Shown here: piece by piece, positions 24,709 to 37,786 of the stretch | Position numbering within the stretch: the first letter of the stretch is position 1 | Layout: every line of letters starts with the position of its first letter | From: Melanocharis versteri | Taxonomy: Eukaryota > Chordata > Aves > Passeriformes > Melanocharitidae | Length of the DNA stretch: 64,000 nt | Direction of reading: 5' to 3' | Assembly: GCA_013397845.1 (NCBI GenBank) | Contig: VZTG01001061.1 | Span: forward strand, 62,001 to 126,000 | Position numbers and translations under genes: made by a program | The notes under the pieces: generated by a model | Database searches by the model: none | What the model was told of the DNA's origin: nothing | What the model saw: only the letters and a program-made list of their open reading frames with translations

Positions 24709-25257
24709 TGCTGGTTTTGGCTGAGGTAGAATTCATTTTTTTTCATAGTAGTATGGTGCTGTGTTTTGGATAATTTGGGGGTGGTTTTAGTTATTGCTGA
24801 GCAGCACTTACACAGAGTCAAGGCCTTTTCTGCTTCTCACACAGCCGCAACAGCAAGAAGCTGATGATGCACAACAAATTGGGAGGGGACACAGCAGACC
24901 CCAACTGACCCAAGGGATATTCCACAACACATGGCATCATGTCCAGTACACAGAGCTGGAGGAAGGAAGAGGAACATTCAGAACAATGGCACTTATCTTC
25001 CCAAGTCACCATTACATGTGATGGAGCCCTGCTTCCCTGCGGATGGCTGAACACCTGTCTGCCCATGGCACGTGGTGAATGGATTCCTCAATTTGCTCCA
25101 CTTCTGAGCACAGCTTTGGCTTTACTTGCTAAGCTGTCTTTACCTCAACCCACAAGTTCTCCCTTTTGCTCCTCTGACCCTCTCCACCACCCCACCGGGA
25201 TGGAGTGAAGAAGAGGCTCTGTGGGGCCAAGTTTCCAGCTGGGGTTAAACTAGGACG
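24709..25257 (+). mobile_element. Decayed solo LTR of an avian ERVL
   Basis: The block starts TGCTGGTTTTGGCTGAGGTAG, contains CTGAGCAGCACTTACACAGAG, ACCCAAGGGATATTCCACAA, TGATGGAGCCCTGCTT and GGCTGAACACCTG, and ends near GGGGTTAAACTAGGAC. From memory of the family, this order matches the common avian ERVL-type LTR that begins TGTCCTGGTTT and ends AAACCACGACA. Orientation is plus. The TATA-like and polyadenylation motifs expected in the family look mutated (CAGTACACAG and TACTTGCTAAGC occupy those places), so this copy is old and probably inactive. No retroviral internal sequence flanks it. No exact target-site duplication is left. The plus-strand frame 24794-25021 is a chance frame inside the LTR. 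Confidence 0.88.
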
Positions 25258-27526
25258 GCTCCAAGACTGAGCAGTGCCTGAAGCTGCACTGAGTTTGAAT
25301 GGGCATGTCAGAAATAGCTTTTAATACACAGATAATCCAGGCAGTTCACTAGAAGATGTTTCATTTCGTTCCACCAATTTCACTCCATCACACAGTTCTC
25401 CAGAGTCCCTTGGTGCTGAAGCACCACCTGTCTTCAAGAGGTCTTTTCCATGAGACTAAGCTCTGGTTTAAGTCCTCTTGGGTAACCTTGGCAGGGATTG
25501 AATTTGTCAGAGAAAACTGCCACTCCCTTTTTATTGTTGGGAGAGAAATATATACTGTCTTGAAGTTAATCCCGTGATCAATATATAATATTTCAAGTAC
25601 AGGAGATAGATGGTGCTCTGGAAACTGAGCCAGCAATGCATAATACTCTGGACACCAACATGCAAATAACAAATTCTGATCAGTCACTGCCAAGTCTTGT
25701 TCAAAGACATGGTTCATGTTTAGAGCTCTGCACCTTAGAGGCTGACTGCAAAGCCAACCACACAGATTAGTATCACAGAACCCAGCAAAGTAAACTTCTG
25801 TGGAAACCCTAGAATTTGAATGACATTTTCCAAAGACCTCCTTGCTACATAAGGTAAGAAAGATGTATGTAATAAGAGAAATTAAAAGAAAGTTTTAAAA
25901 TAATTTGTGCCACTGAAAAAGCAACATTAACCTGAACACTGTATAGGCTACAAAACTATTTTATAAGCACTAACAGAAATCCCATATTGTCTATTAAAAA
26001 TTTATCAGCAACCCTAAATTTTTATTTCTTCTAGAGCATAAAGCATAATTGAAAGGAACAAACAAAGAAGAGTTAGGTTAATAGTGCACAGCTACAGAAC
26101 AAACTTCAGTCTAAAGAACTGTGAAAAGCAAGATAATGAATACATTTTAAATCATGCTGCACAATAGGAATTTACTCAAAAGTGATATTGAAGTGTTGCA
26201 AGGTTCATTTTCCAGGTGTTTTTATAGATAACTCTGCTTTTCACTGCATGTGCTGTATATTTTCTGGATTGAGTTTGACTCACTTCACTTTTTCTTGCTT
26301 AGAAAATGGGGGGAAATCGATTCTACTGAATTATTTATTATTTTAAACATATCAAGGAACTTTTCTCCTAAGCGTAAGCATTTTGTGAAGGTGTTGAACA
26401 AGAATGATATACGGCTACACAATTAATTTTATTTGAAAGACTGAATGAATTAGAAGTGGAGTTTGAGGGCAGAAACTGCCTTCAAATCCACATACCAGCT
26501 GTCTACTAGCCCAGTGTATACAGTGTTGAAATTATGAGGAAGCAGAACTGATATTTGCAGATATAATGTCATCTGGGAAATAAATTGTCTGATTAAGACT
26601 GTAGTTGTGCATGATATTTCACAAAAGATATTCAGTGGATTAACAGAACATCCTTTTGCAGTGTGCAGAACACAATATTTACAGGACCTTTTTTAGGAGA
26701 ATTAACAAGCCATTCAAATTCATACAATTCACACTTTTTGTGCCACACCTCAGTGCCACATATTCATATAAAACACCGTGTGAAAGTCACATCCTTCTCC
26801 TTTCTAAAAGAAACTAGCACTGTGGAGAAGAGGGAAAACACTGATGTAAGGTGAATTATTCAACTTGAAGGAGAGTAAATTTATTTTATTCAAATTAAAA
26901 TAAGTATTCAAGGACAGAGACCAGACCTTCTCCTCAAGACACCAAGAGTTTTCTGGTTATACAGAGTGCACTGAAATCTAATGACTCTTCCAAAAACCAG
27001 CTGTGGGGAAAATGGGTTTGTTCACACTAACTTCAAAGCACTTTGGACCAAGCTGTAAGGAAGATGAGAGAGCCCCAAGGACGACAGAAGACGTGGGTGA
27101 AAAAAATTTACCATACTGGTATTTCTAAGGGGAGATAACAAGAGAAATTTGAAAACAAACACACAAGAACAGCACATCAGTTGAGCAGCACAAGGGAGGT
27201 TTTAGCAGTTTAAAAAATGTCCTTGTGGAAAGATAGTTACAGATAAAGGATAAGGTACAGAGAAACACAAAACTATTTCTAGTAAGAAGGAACTGAATTC
27301 AGTAATTCATAGCAGTCTTGATTAGAATTTTAGAATTGCTGTTATCCTGGACTAGAAAGAAAAGGAATATGAAGTATGAATTATCCACGTGATGTGAATC
27401 AAATTTTCATGTTGAATTCCCTAGCACTTGCTGGCTTGTCCTACTTACTTCAGAGTCATTTGAATTTGTTCTATTAAATTCATTTTATTTAATAATCTAA
27501 GCTGGTTTTCTACTTTTTATCTGTAG
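25258..27526. other. Non-coding stretch, no gene recognised
   Basis: AT-rich background. An octamer ATGCAAAT lies near 25661 within a region (25480-25700) that has a mixed, non-repetitive look. Open frames on opposite strands at 25356-25577 (+) and 25388-25717 (-) overlap each other and are not supported. Confidence 0.45.
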
Positions 27527-27668
27527 TATCACACAAACTAAGTCTCACTGTCGCATCTCTCATGGTACAATGCAACTCTTTTGTACAAGAAGACCAAACC
27601 AAAGCATACAGAGGGCGAATTGCCTATTACCTGAAACAGCCTGTGTTTCCAACGGATCCTATTTCAGG
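27527..27668 (+). other. Candidate internal exon, 142 nt, function unknown
   Basis: A good acceptor (TTTTCTACTTTTTATCTGTAG, AG at 27525-27526) is followed by 142 nt open in one frame from its third base, ending at a donor-like CAGG|GTAAAT (GT at 27669-27670). The predicted peptide of about 46 residues contains YRGRIAYYLKQPVFPTDP, which has a protein-like composition, and the frame closes at TAA just inside the putative intron. I do not recognise the family. A second frame is also open through the interval, so the open reading is weak evidence. Both intron phases and partner exons are unknown. It could be a real exon, an alternative exon or chance. Confidence 0.25.
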
Positions 27669-30600
27669 GTAAATAAAGGCCCATTTTGCAGGACTGGCTT
27701 TTAGTTAGCTATACAATTTACCTTGCTGCAGGTCAAAGATTTCAAGTTGTCACAGAATGATAGCTTGCATGGGCTGTTTACTTCTTAATACAGTATATTA
27801 CACTAAACAAAGACAAAGCTACTTCTTCCTCAGGGTGTCTACCAACTGCAAAAATTAGCACATGACGCAATACGGCTTTCAAGGCAGAACAGTCCCATGG
27901 GTGCATCCCAGAGCTCTGCTGCTGCACAGGCTGACAAAAGGTTTGGCTATCAAAAAATCTTTATGTAACAGCTTTATAATAGAAGATATATAGCACTGCA
28001 GTGAAATTCTGGATGGAATAGCTGAGGCTACAACCAGAAATGGGAGAGTCTTGAACTTATTTCTTCCTTTTGCTACTGGTTGGTTTGAAACATCATGGAA
28101 AACCCTTTTGCATCCCCCTGGCTGGGAGGAGTGCCTCCTCCAGTCCTTGTGCAGTACCTGACAGGAGGGCTGAGAACAATGAGTAATTTACTCCCCAAGT
28201 AGCAAGAGTTATATCCCAGTGGAGCAAATTCATGGGATGCACATAGCTGCAAAGAGCTGGATTCCTTCCTCAGCCACTGTATGCCAGTACTTACAATTCT
28301 GTAATAAATTTTTGGCATGCGGCAGTTCAACTATCAAGTCACCAGCAGTACCTGGAGGGGCATAGCCACCTCTGCTAAACATCACTGAGAGAAAAAGTGT
28401 GAGCTCTTGGTGGAAGGGCAAAGCACAAGGGTGCTGCTCACCAACTCGGCCGCTCTTCAGCTTGTGCCAGTGAAAATGCCAACACACAGCTGGGTGCTGG
28501 GCTAACAGAACAACATCACTGGCAGAAGGAATATGCAGCTTGTGCCAGTCTTAGGGAGTTGGGGAAGCACTGCAGTTCTCAAAGTCTCCTACACACGGGA
28601 GATAAAAGATTCCCCAAATGTCTCCACGTGACATGTTCAGCTTTCATGGCTCTCTGGGTTCACGCAATTGGATTCCTTCTGAAGGGGACTAAACCAGCAA
28701 CTCTCCCTTAAAGCACCCCAACACTAGCAAAAGTCAGCCACTGTGAACCTAATGCCTTTTCCCTTCAGAAACCTTCAAACCATATGTTCATGTGGTGACA
28801 GTGGGACAGTGGTGACAGCAATCAGAATAAACACTTGTATAACATATAATGAAGACATGCATAATCCCTGCAATAACTGCCTCGATGTTCTTACAATACT
28901 GCTATGAAACGCCTAATGTAAACAAAGCCACAATTTCACTAATTTCAAACTTCGTTATATGGCAAATTCTGGGTCTCTGTGGCCATTTCAAAAATTGCCA
29001 TTATTGGAGTAATAACAAAAGATTTAAAAGTAATTTAAAGAAGTACCTTTTTTCTAAATTGCTCTGATTATTTAGGAGGAGCACTAGGTAACAAATGCAA
29101 TAAAAAGTATTATTCAGAAATGAGTGGAAAATTCCCATTTGAGTCAAGTACTGGGATCCTGTTAAGGTGGAACTCATTTTATTTAAGATAGTGACATTTT
29201 CTACTCAGGAGAATGTTTCAGACTGAAGTATCACTACTGACTTCTGGGTTTAAATCAAGTTATGAGTGACAGCCATCCCTTATGTGCCTTTCTCTTCTGA
29301 ATATTTTTTCAATGGCTAATCTTTAAAGATTTCACAAAGACTGTTTTCTTCTTTTATGGTTTCTTTTTCTCTGCATTGCTGTTTGTAAAACTTCTTTTTG
29401 CCCAGATACATTATTTGGTCTATAAGTTCCAGACTGCTGTAATTTGCCTTGCTGAGACATTCCAATTTTCTACTCCTTCTTTAGACATCCAGGGCCTGAC
29501 TCCCATTTAATTCCCACCAAGTGATGCTGCAGTTAACCAGTTCTAAAGAACTCTGATATAGTTTATATAGAGTGGAATTCTGCACCACTGCCTCCATGAA
29601 CTCACTGTAACAGTTGGCTGGATTTCTGGGACTGCAGTTGGAGGGGTGTCCTTCTAATAACAGCAGGGAGAGGCACTGCCCAGGACATGCTGAATCACTG
29701 CTCACCCAATGCATGATATCACTGACAAAAACAAAGGCTTCAAATTGAAAGGCTAGGAAAAATTAAACAATAATAGAGGCCTATAGATGGAGATTGGAGA
29801 GAGATTCCTATGACTCAATTTTATAGAAAATGTGAAATATTCCTAAAGTGAACACTTGAAACTAACAGGAAATTTCTACTCCTTTGGAACACGAGTCCCT
29901 TTGCCATCACCCCCCTTTCTTATACCTTAGTCTCAGATTTCCTGTTATTTCAGGCAGCCATCGATGTAAGAATGGAAAGCAATTTTTACTTCATAAATTA
30001 GGACCTTACCTATGGGTCTGTATTATAAATAAGGAATGTGTGAGCTTGCATATTGCTTTCTTCATCCCTATCATTTGAATCACTGAGAAGTAAATTTCCA
30101 GGGGAATTTATCTATACTCTAAGTCATTCCTTGGACAAGCAGTGAACAATCTGAAGGTAAAAAACCCCTGCCTGCATAAAAAATTCATTGAATAGCAAAC
30201 ACAGCCTCCAAAGCAGCAGCATGTTCACAGGCTACTCTTAGTCAAGAGAAAGGGTAGGTTCACAACTAGGACAAAGACAACTGGGCACCACAGCTTGTTC
30301 AAGCAGCTGTGCAACAAAGGGCCTGTTTGGAGACTGTTTTCACTATTTCACCAATAAATAAAACATTTCCTGTACTGACACAAGAACCCCAGGGTCAATG
30401 TCTCAGGTCCTTCTGCAGTGGCCTGCACTTGCTTTATCATGAAACAAAATGCAAATTGAAAATAATAAGCCCAGAACTGGCATAATGTAAGGAAATGAGA
30501 ATTACATTCTCTGCAGTTAAGACCACATCAGTACTATGTCCAGTTTGGTTTTACAAAGTCATTGCAAATTCCACTGCTTGAAGATGCACAATCAGGGTAT

Positions 30601-33600
30601 ACTTCTAATAAAATTTTCCTGAATTAAGTTAATGTGTATTTATACATTTTAGGTATCTTAGTCCATAACACAAAGGAAGTTAAATGGTTAAGGAGTTTGA
30701 GGTTAATAGAACACATCATTTCCTCTATCACTTTTCTATTGTCCACATTCATGCAAGTCCCCAGATGGCTACTTTTCAATTGAACAAGCCTACAGAAACA
30801 TTTCCTTCAAGAACAAAAGTCTTTATGTAGAATCACTATGCTTAGTGGCAATAACAAGACAGAATGTCTGGCTGTGTACTTGTGCTTACGTGTTTAGTGA
30901 ATACTGAATTTTTGAAGGGTCTTAGCAAAGGATCACACATTTGTGTTCATTCAAGTTTCATTCAAGGAAGAGGAGAAGACACTCCCACCTGCTTTCCAGC
31001 ACACCAATGGACCATGGAGGAACCCATCCATTTGTCATTCAGAACAGAGTATGACAGAGAGGAACTTCCATCAGCTTTCCAATAAGAAACAGAGTGTTCC
31101 CCAAGTCCCAACTAAATATGCCAACTAAATTGTGTGAAAGGAAAATCCTAGCAATTCCCAGTGTTGATGTAGGAGCACTGAAATGCTAATCTGGACTTTA
31201 ATTAATGCTAAATTAGTTACAGTGGAATGAAATTACATCGATATAAAAATCAAAAGAGCTAAGCGTAATTTGCCACATAAGATAAATATTTCTACTTTAC
31301 ATGGGAATTGTAATGAATTATTTTTAAGTCAAGTTAATTGATGCGAAATAACAGTGAAATTCCCTTGAAAGTGAGTATTACATTCACATTATTTTCAATA
31401 AAACCTTAATTGCATTGTATGCTGTTAACATAAGAATAAGATTCCCACAGCCTGTACATGGAAACTCAAAATATCATACCATACATTCAGAGTAAAGCCA
31501 TATACCACCACTGTCTCAAAAAAGGGTGAAATAGGAATTTTAAAAGCTCTGACTATATTTTATTTTATTTGTGAAAGTACCTATCATCCTAAGTGGAGGC
31601 TTTCATCTTGGTGAACAATTTACATTAGCTTAAAGCACCTAGAAATATTCTTGGCAGTTCATACTTACTTTGATTTAAAGAATCTACTCAAATGGGTATT
31701 GGGGTAAAACAATCTCTCACTGCTACAATATTTTGACTTCTTCAAGTGATGATTATTAAAAACAAACGCTAGCTAATATCAAAATGAAGAACTGTAATCA
31801 AGAGAGATATGCATTTTGAAATAGTCTATATCCTTAACAGCATATATATAACCTGTCTTATAGGCAATATCTAGACCTTATGCACTATTTACTGCTATTA
31901 TATAAAATAATCCACAACCAGAAATTCTACAGCTATGCACATCCTTGCCTGAATACAAGCTGTGTGTCTCCAAAAGAACTTCCCTTGTTAGCATTTGTGC
32001 AGCAATTATTCATGGAATTCATTAATGGATTTGATGCAACTCTAGGGTAGAATAGGTATCCAGGATACATGGGATGAATCATCACATTCAGTTTTCAATT
32101 GGCTGTAATGGGAACCTAGTCAAAATCTGAGGAGTCAGATTCCACTTTCACTTTAGATTTTCCCAGTAATAGTGAGATGTCCAAGACTATTCCAAGCCCA
32201 GTTTTATTAGAGTACGTAATTCATCAAGTCCTCTTTCAAAAATCTGACTTACAGGCCCATTGACTTCAGTGAGCATGAGTGATTAATGAGCCTTAAAGTC
32301 CAGGTGGAAAAACAGAATCACCTGGCAGTGGGGCAATCCATCCATCATCACAATGGATTTGGATTGCTTCAAAGAGTTTAAGGTTTGTTGAGAGGAACTG
32401 AACACTCTTGAGAACACAACACACTGCCTGCAAAGACATCCTCATCCACCTCCAATTCAAGAAGTCTCATTTATTTTCCCATTATACTGGCAAGAATGAA
32501 GAATTGATCTCCCCAAGCCCCTCAAGAATAACTTATAATTTAATCATTAAGGTTTCTGCTATTTTAATGGAAATAAGAATTACTGAATCCATGGCTCAAA
32601 AAGCATCACAATATTCCTCATATAGTATTCTGAGTAAGACACTGACCTACAATTCTGACTTGGTTTTTCCCCTTAGTTTTATTCCACTTAGTAAATGATA
32701 CCTTTCTAGAATCTCCTCTTACCTGGAAATATGAAAATAAGAGCTTAAAAACAGATGTGATTAGAGCATTCTGTTGAAAATTCTGTCATAATGAACTGAA
32801 AAAGCATTCTTGACTCAGATAAAGTTTTTTGTCAACCCAGCATATAACTAAAATACATTGGAATGGTACCATTTTTTAGAATAAACCTCACTGGAGGATG
32901 TTTTTAAGTCAGTATAGACACTTATCCTACATCCCATTCTTATAAATTAAATATGCTTTTGAAAAGTGAAACCAGTATTTTAGACATGCGAATATATACT
33001 TTTCTTTAATCAACAGGCTTCCTTTACTCAAACATTTAGACTAGAAAGTATTACAGGAAGTACACAATAGGTACAGTTTTCAAGGGTTTATGGCACCAAA
33101 ATGGACTTTTGCATTTGTCTTTAAGAGGAGAGTGGACTGGGCACCTGCTGAATATTTTCAAAGGAAAGTGCAAACAGGGTTTGCTGTATAACTTTACTAT
33201 GCAAGTATGAAGATTGCCACATAAATCACAGATTATGTTTTAATTTCTATATAAGTGTGCTTTGAAAATCTACAAACCTCCTTTTACAAACAAAACAGAG
33301 GACCAGATTTTTTTCCCTTATTCCCACTACTTCATGTCGTTCTAGACCTGCAGAAGAGCTATAAACTGGGATTAACAGGTTGGTTTGACAGGTCTATAGC
33401 TCCTTTATATCCTTGCAATAGTAGATACCAAGTCAAATTTGAGCCTGAGGCTCTAAACACTATTCCAGATACAGAGCTAACCTTTTAAATGCGGCATGTA
33501 TAGCATGTTTGCCTAAGGCTCCACACAACTTGAAACAGTCATGTGGCAAGGTATATATTATTTCTTTCATCTCAATGCAGTAGTAACTCATAAAACTCAT

Positions 33601-36600
33601 CTGGCTGGATATCAGCATAGCTTACTGCTTAAGTGCTGATGGTTTCCTTTTCTGGTTTATTTATCTACCAAAAATATACAAGTAATGAGGAAAACCTTTG
33701 TAGTTTCTAACTAATTTGAACAGTTAAGCAGATGAATAGATGCATAAAGTCCTACAATTAAAGCTAAGTTGACAATAAAACAAGACTATCCAACAAAAAT
33801 TTCAGAATCAGAATAATTTGTTAAATCCCAATTGTAACAGTCTTTAGAACACCGGAAATGCCACACAAGAACAACACCCTTTGCACCCACAGTGATGTGT
33901 GCTCTATTATCTACTTGGAGTAGACAACAGAAAACTCCTGAAATTTATATAAATTCAGTTTGAGTTAATTCCTTCCTGGTGAGGCTGAGATCAGACATAT
34001 TTACTGAACCAAGTTCTAACACATCTTCCTGTCAGAATAACAGCTCTACACACAAAGCATTTACAGTTAACCAGTTGTACACAACAGGATGTTTCTGATT
34101 TGTATCAATATATTTGCTGTAAGAAACCACAATCCAGCGGGAAATACTAAGAGAAAAATCAGCTAAGATCTTGGCATATATGTTCAGGTTTACAATTCAT
34201 AGATGAGTAAATCACCTATTCCTTCACACCCTGTAGTTATTCACTAAACATGAGTGCAGAGCTAATGGACAGAGAGATGAGGCTTGCTGGCCCCTACCAC
34301 ATCCATAAATAGTGATGGAAACTGCCATCTTTGACTGGTCTGTTTGCTATCCAAAATAAAGCCAGCATATTAAGAAGACTGAGAACTAAAAGTGGAAAGG
34401 ACTAGAAGCATATTCTCCCTCTTCACCTACCCAAACAACATTCACCAATGTCTCTTTCAGCTCCTTTTCTAACCTGAAGTAAAACTGAATTAAAAATAGT
34501 ACTATTAATATTTTTAATAAATACACATATTCATTAAATTTCTTGTAGTTTGCTCATTTAGTATTCTCTGGGACCAAGCTGAGAGACGTTAGTGTCAATA
34601 GATTCAAAAATATTTTTCACCATTTAGAATGTTTAATATTTCCATAAAATTCTTGCTTCAATCAAACATTGAGATATTTATTCTGATTTAAAGTCACTGG
34701 ATGCAATGGGAGAGTTTACAAATATCTCCATGCACTTTTGCTTAAGTCCTAAATGCACAAATCAAAACAAAGCCCCAGGTAGCACACTTAAAACATAAGT
34801 AAGTTTAACCTAATACATACATCCTGAACACATCCCCTGAAAGTTTTAAGCAGTAATAAACCAGAAATTAACTGCTATTAGCCTGTCATGATAATTTTTA
34901 AAAACTCAAGATGTGTAAAACAAGTCTAGTAACATTTTTTTTTTTGCTGCTTATATGTATTTCTGACACAGAACATTTACCAACAGAAGGTAAAGCAAAC
35001 CACCATTCCTCCTATTTAAGTTCCTGTTTTCTGAATAAAAGGTACTTTCAGTCATTTTATGAGAAACATAGACAGGAATTTATTACTATGAGAGCATACG
35101 AAAATGTGAAGACAAATTTTATTTGCTCTTAATGCTCTTCCAAAACAGAGAATTAATAACTGCCTGTGAATATGTCACGCAGGTTACTTTCATATACACA
35201 AGAACTTTTTGAAAATACATATCTTCAAGAAAAACAGCTTGGGAGGATATATCAGATTTGTCTCAACATTTCCATCTTTTATAAATGAAACCTTTAATTT
35301 TTGCATCTTCTATTCCTCCGCTACTGCTCAAGCTAGAAAGCCATGAAACACTTCGGGCAGTGCATCCTGGCCAATTACCAAACACACTCCTGTTTTCTGC
35401 TTGAAAACACTCATGGGTCCTCTGTATTCATGGTGTGATGTTCCAATTCCAAACCCTTAGTTCTCACAGGTGGCCTAAATATGTGAATTATGTAAATTAT
35501 TCCTATTGTCAAGTCAAAACCTTTAATCTGAAAAAATTACATGCCTGAATTCTTGTTAGTGCCATTCAAGTCTCTTGCTTTCCTTCTGCACAGAAAAGCA
35601 CTTGGGAAGATCTTTTCTACCATCACAGTTGACCCAATGCCTACAATATTCACTGTATTACCTTTTTTATCTGCCTTGTTCAAAAGCAAAATAAATAATT
35701 TATGATAATTGATCCTACAAATTAGACTGCTAAGTACAGATGGATTATTTAAACCTACCTTATTTTAGGACCATCTTTCTCAGTTATTTATACGTCAAAG
35801 TTGAAGTCCTTGAAAATGGGTTTGGAAAACCTCTGGACTACGCCTTTAAAAATCCCATCCAGTATAAGGCTGAGACAGTATTGGTTTGAAAATCAGATTT
35901 GTTTGAAATCTTTGATGAGTCCATTCTTATTGCTCTCTTCCAATTCAATGATACTTCCAACAAAGTACTTCAAATTTTAAGCTGTTTTTTCATCCATCAA
36001 ATACAACAGAAGTGTAGCAAAGTAAATAAAATTAATAAAATGTTAAGAGAAGATCCTGGAAACTTCACCTTAAACTGTGGTAAGTTGATGGCTGTACACT
36101 TACCATAATGCACTGAGAGATCTTAAAAGGTGCCAGAGATAGAAAGTTACAGAACAGGTGAATATGAAGGTTGTGTTTCTCTAAAACCAAACACAACTCA
36201 CATGTGAAGGAATCTGGGTCTACTTTTTTTCAGAGTGTGCCAAACCAACACCGTTAAAAGCTCCATGCTTGCAGTGCCTTTGTCAGATTAAATGACAAGA
36301 TTCTCATATGATTCTGAGACTGATTTGTACTTTGCAGAAAAGGGCTCTAAATGGTATATGATTCAGCACTCATCCCCACTGAGCAAGGGATTTGGGCACT
36401 GCAGAAAGCCAGCCGCGATTAAAGCTGGGTTATGCATCACTGATCACATTTAAACAAGTCTTTTACACACATGTATACAATGCAAAGCTTTTGATATTGT
36501 TCCAAAATAAAAATCACTAAAACTTTGCAGCTGTAGAATTCATTTAATAAACTACAGCTGCAAGAATGGTTGCCAAATTTCCAGCTACACTTTCAGGGCA

Positions 36601-37615
36601 GAATTTGATTGGGTGTTTAAAGAATAAAAATGGTCATGTAGCATCTGCAAGAAAGCATTAGCGCCTCTGAAAATAATTATGGTTGTGCTTTAGCAGAGTA
36701 CTGAGGATGGGACCCAAAACGTGGATCTCTAGATAGCCTAACATATGTTTTAAGAAGATTTTAGATGTCCTAAATCTAAAAGTAAGCCACAAAACCCAAG
36801 GACTAACTTCTGTACACACCTAAATTTTGGCAGAAATCCAACTCATGGATCCAAAGTCCTGTTCTCCCTTACACAAAATTTTCTTTGGTGATTAAAATAA
36901 ACTTCTAGGCACACCTTAAAAACAGAGAAAGTGAACCCCTGCCACTTTGTCCCCAGTAAAATGCTGTCTATCCTAGTCATACTTAAAATACATGCATGCT
37001 GATTTTTTCAGGCTTTAAACTTTTAATATTCCTCCAGGTCTGAAAATTTAATTTTGGAAATGCACAGAGAAACTCAGTTCTGGCAAGTTTCACATAGGAT
37101 TTCAGTGCCCAGTTTCTGCCTTAAGCCGATAACGATTCACCTACTACTCCTGTTCAGAGTGTAACTAAATCACACCCACACAATCAGACAAATGCAACTT
37201 CCTTTAAAAAAGGTAAAAAACCCCGAACAACCAAAAACCAAACTTCTTGTGTAATAGTCTGGGTTTTGCAGTAAACTTCAGAAAGAGTCATCGAAGTGCC
37301 TACCAACATTTTGCCCAAGGGTGCTCAGATTCCTGTCTTTCTAGCGAGGACTTTGACCAAATATCTTGGGGCTAATTTAACACAGGAGGCACAGAAAGGC
37401 CTTCTCTGGCCCTCATGCTCAAACTCTTGCTAGAAAAGGTATTACAGCTAAATAATAAAAACACAGTATATAAAAACTAAGAACAAGAGTGAAAAAGGAG
37501 AGGGGATGAAAGCACTAGGGCAACATTTTTGTCAACTTATCCAGTTGTAGCTTAATTAAATTTTGAAAGTGACCTTACTTTAAATTCTCTGACTGAATAG
37601 CACCAAAAGGATTGC
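27669..37615. other. AT-rich non-coding stretch, no gene recognised
   Basis: About 10 kb of AT-rich sequence. A slightly GC-richer part at 28080-28560 has overlapping open frames on the minus strand (28073-28330, 28230-28487) with no recognisable motif. A TAAT/ATTA-rich block at 31140-31430 may be a conserved regulatory element (see findings). No young repeat or gene was recognised. Confidence 0.5.
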
Positions 37616-37786
37616 CAAGCAGTGCAACAGGCTGCCCGCGGAAGGGGCTGAGCCATTGTCCCTTGTGGTATTTAGAAGTAGGTGTGGTACTTAGCAACAT
37701 GGTTTAGGGGCTGACTTGGCAGTGGTAGGGTAACAACTGGACTCTGTCTTAAATGTCTTCTCCAACCTAAACAACTCTATGATCCT
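37616..37786 (+). mobile_element. CR1 LINE fragment (3' end, plus strand)
   Basis: The sequence reads GCAACAGGCTGCCCGCGG, then GGTGTGGTACTTAGCAACATGGTTTAG, then TGACTTGGCAGTGG and TCTCCAACCTAAACAACTCTATGATCC. This is the order of the CR1 3' end from the last part of ORF2 to the terminal octamer region. It is short, 5'-truncated and diverged. Confidence 0.88.
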
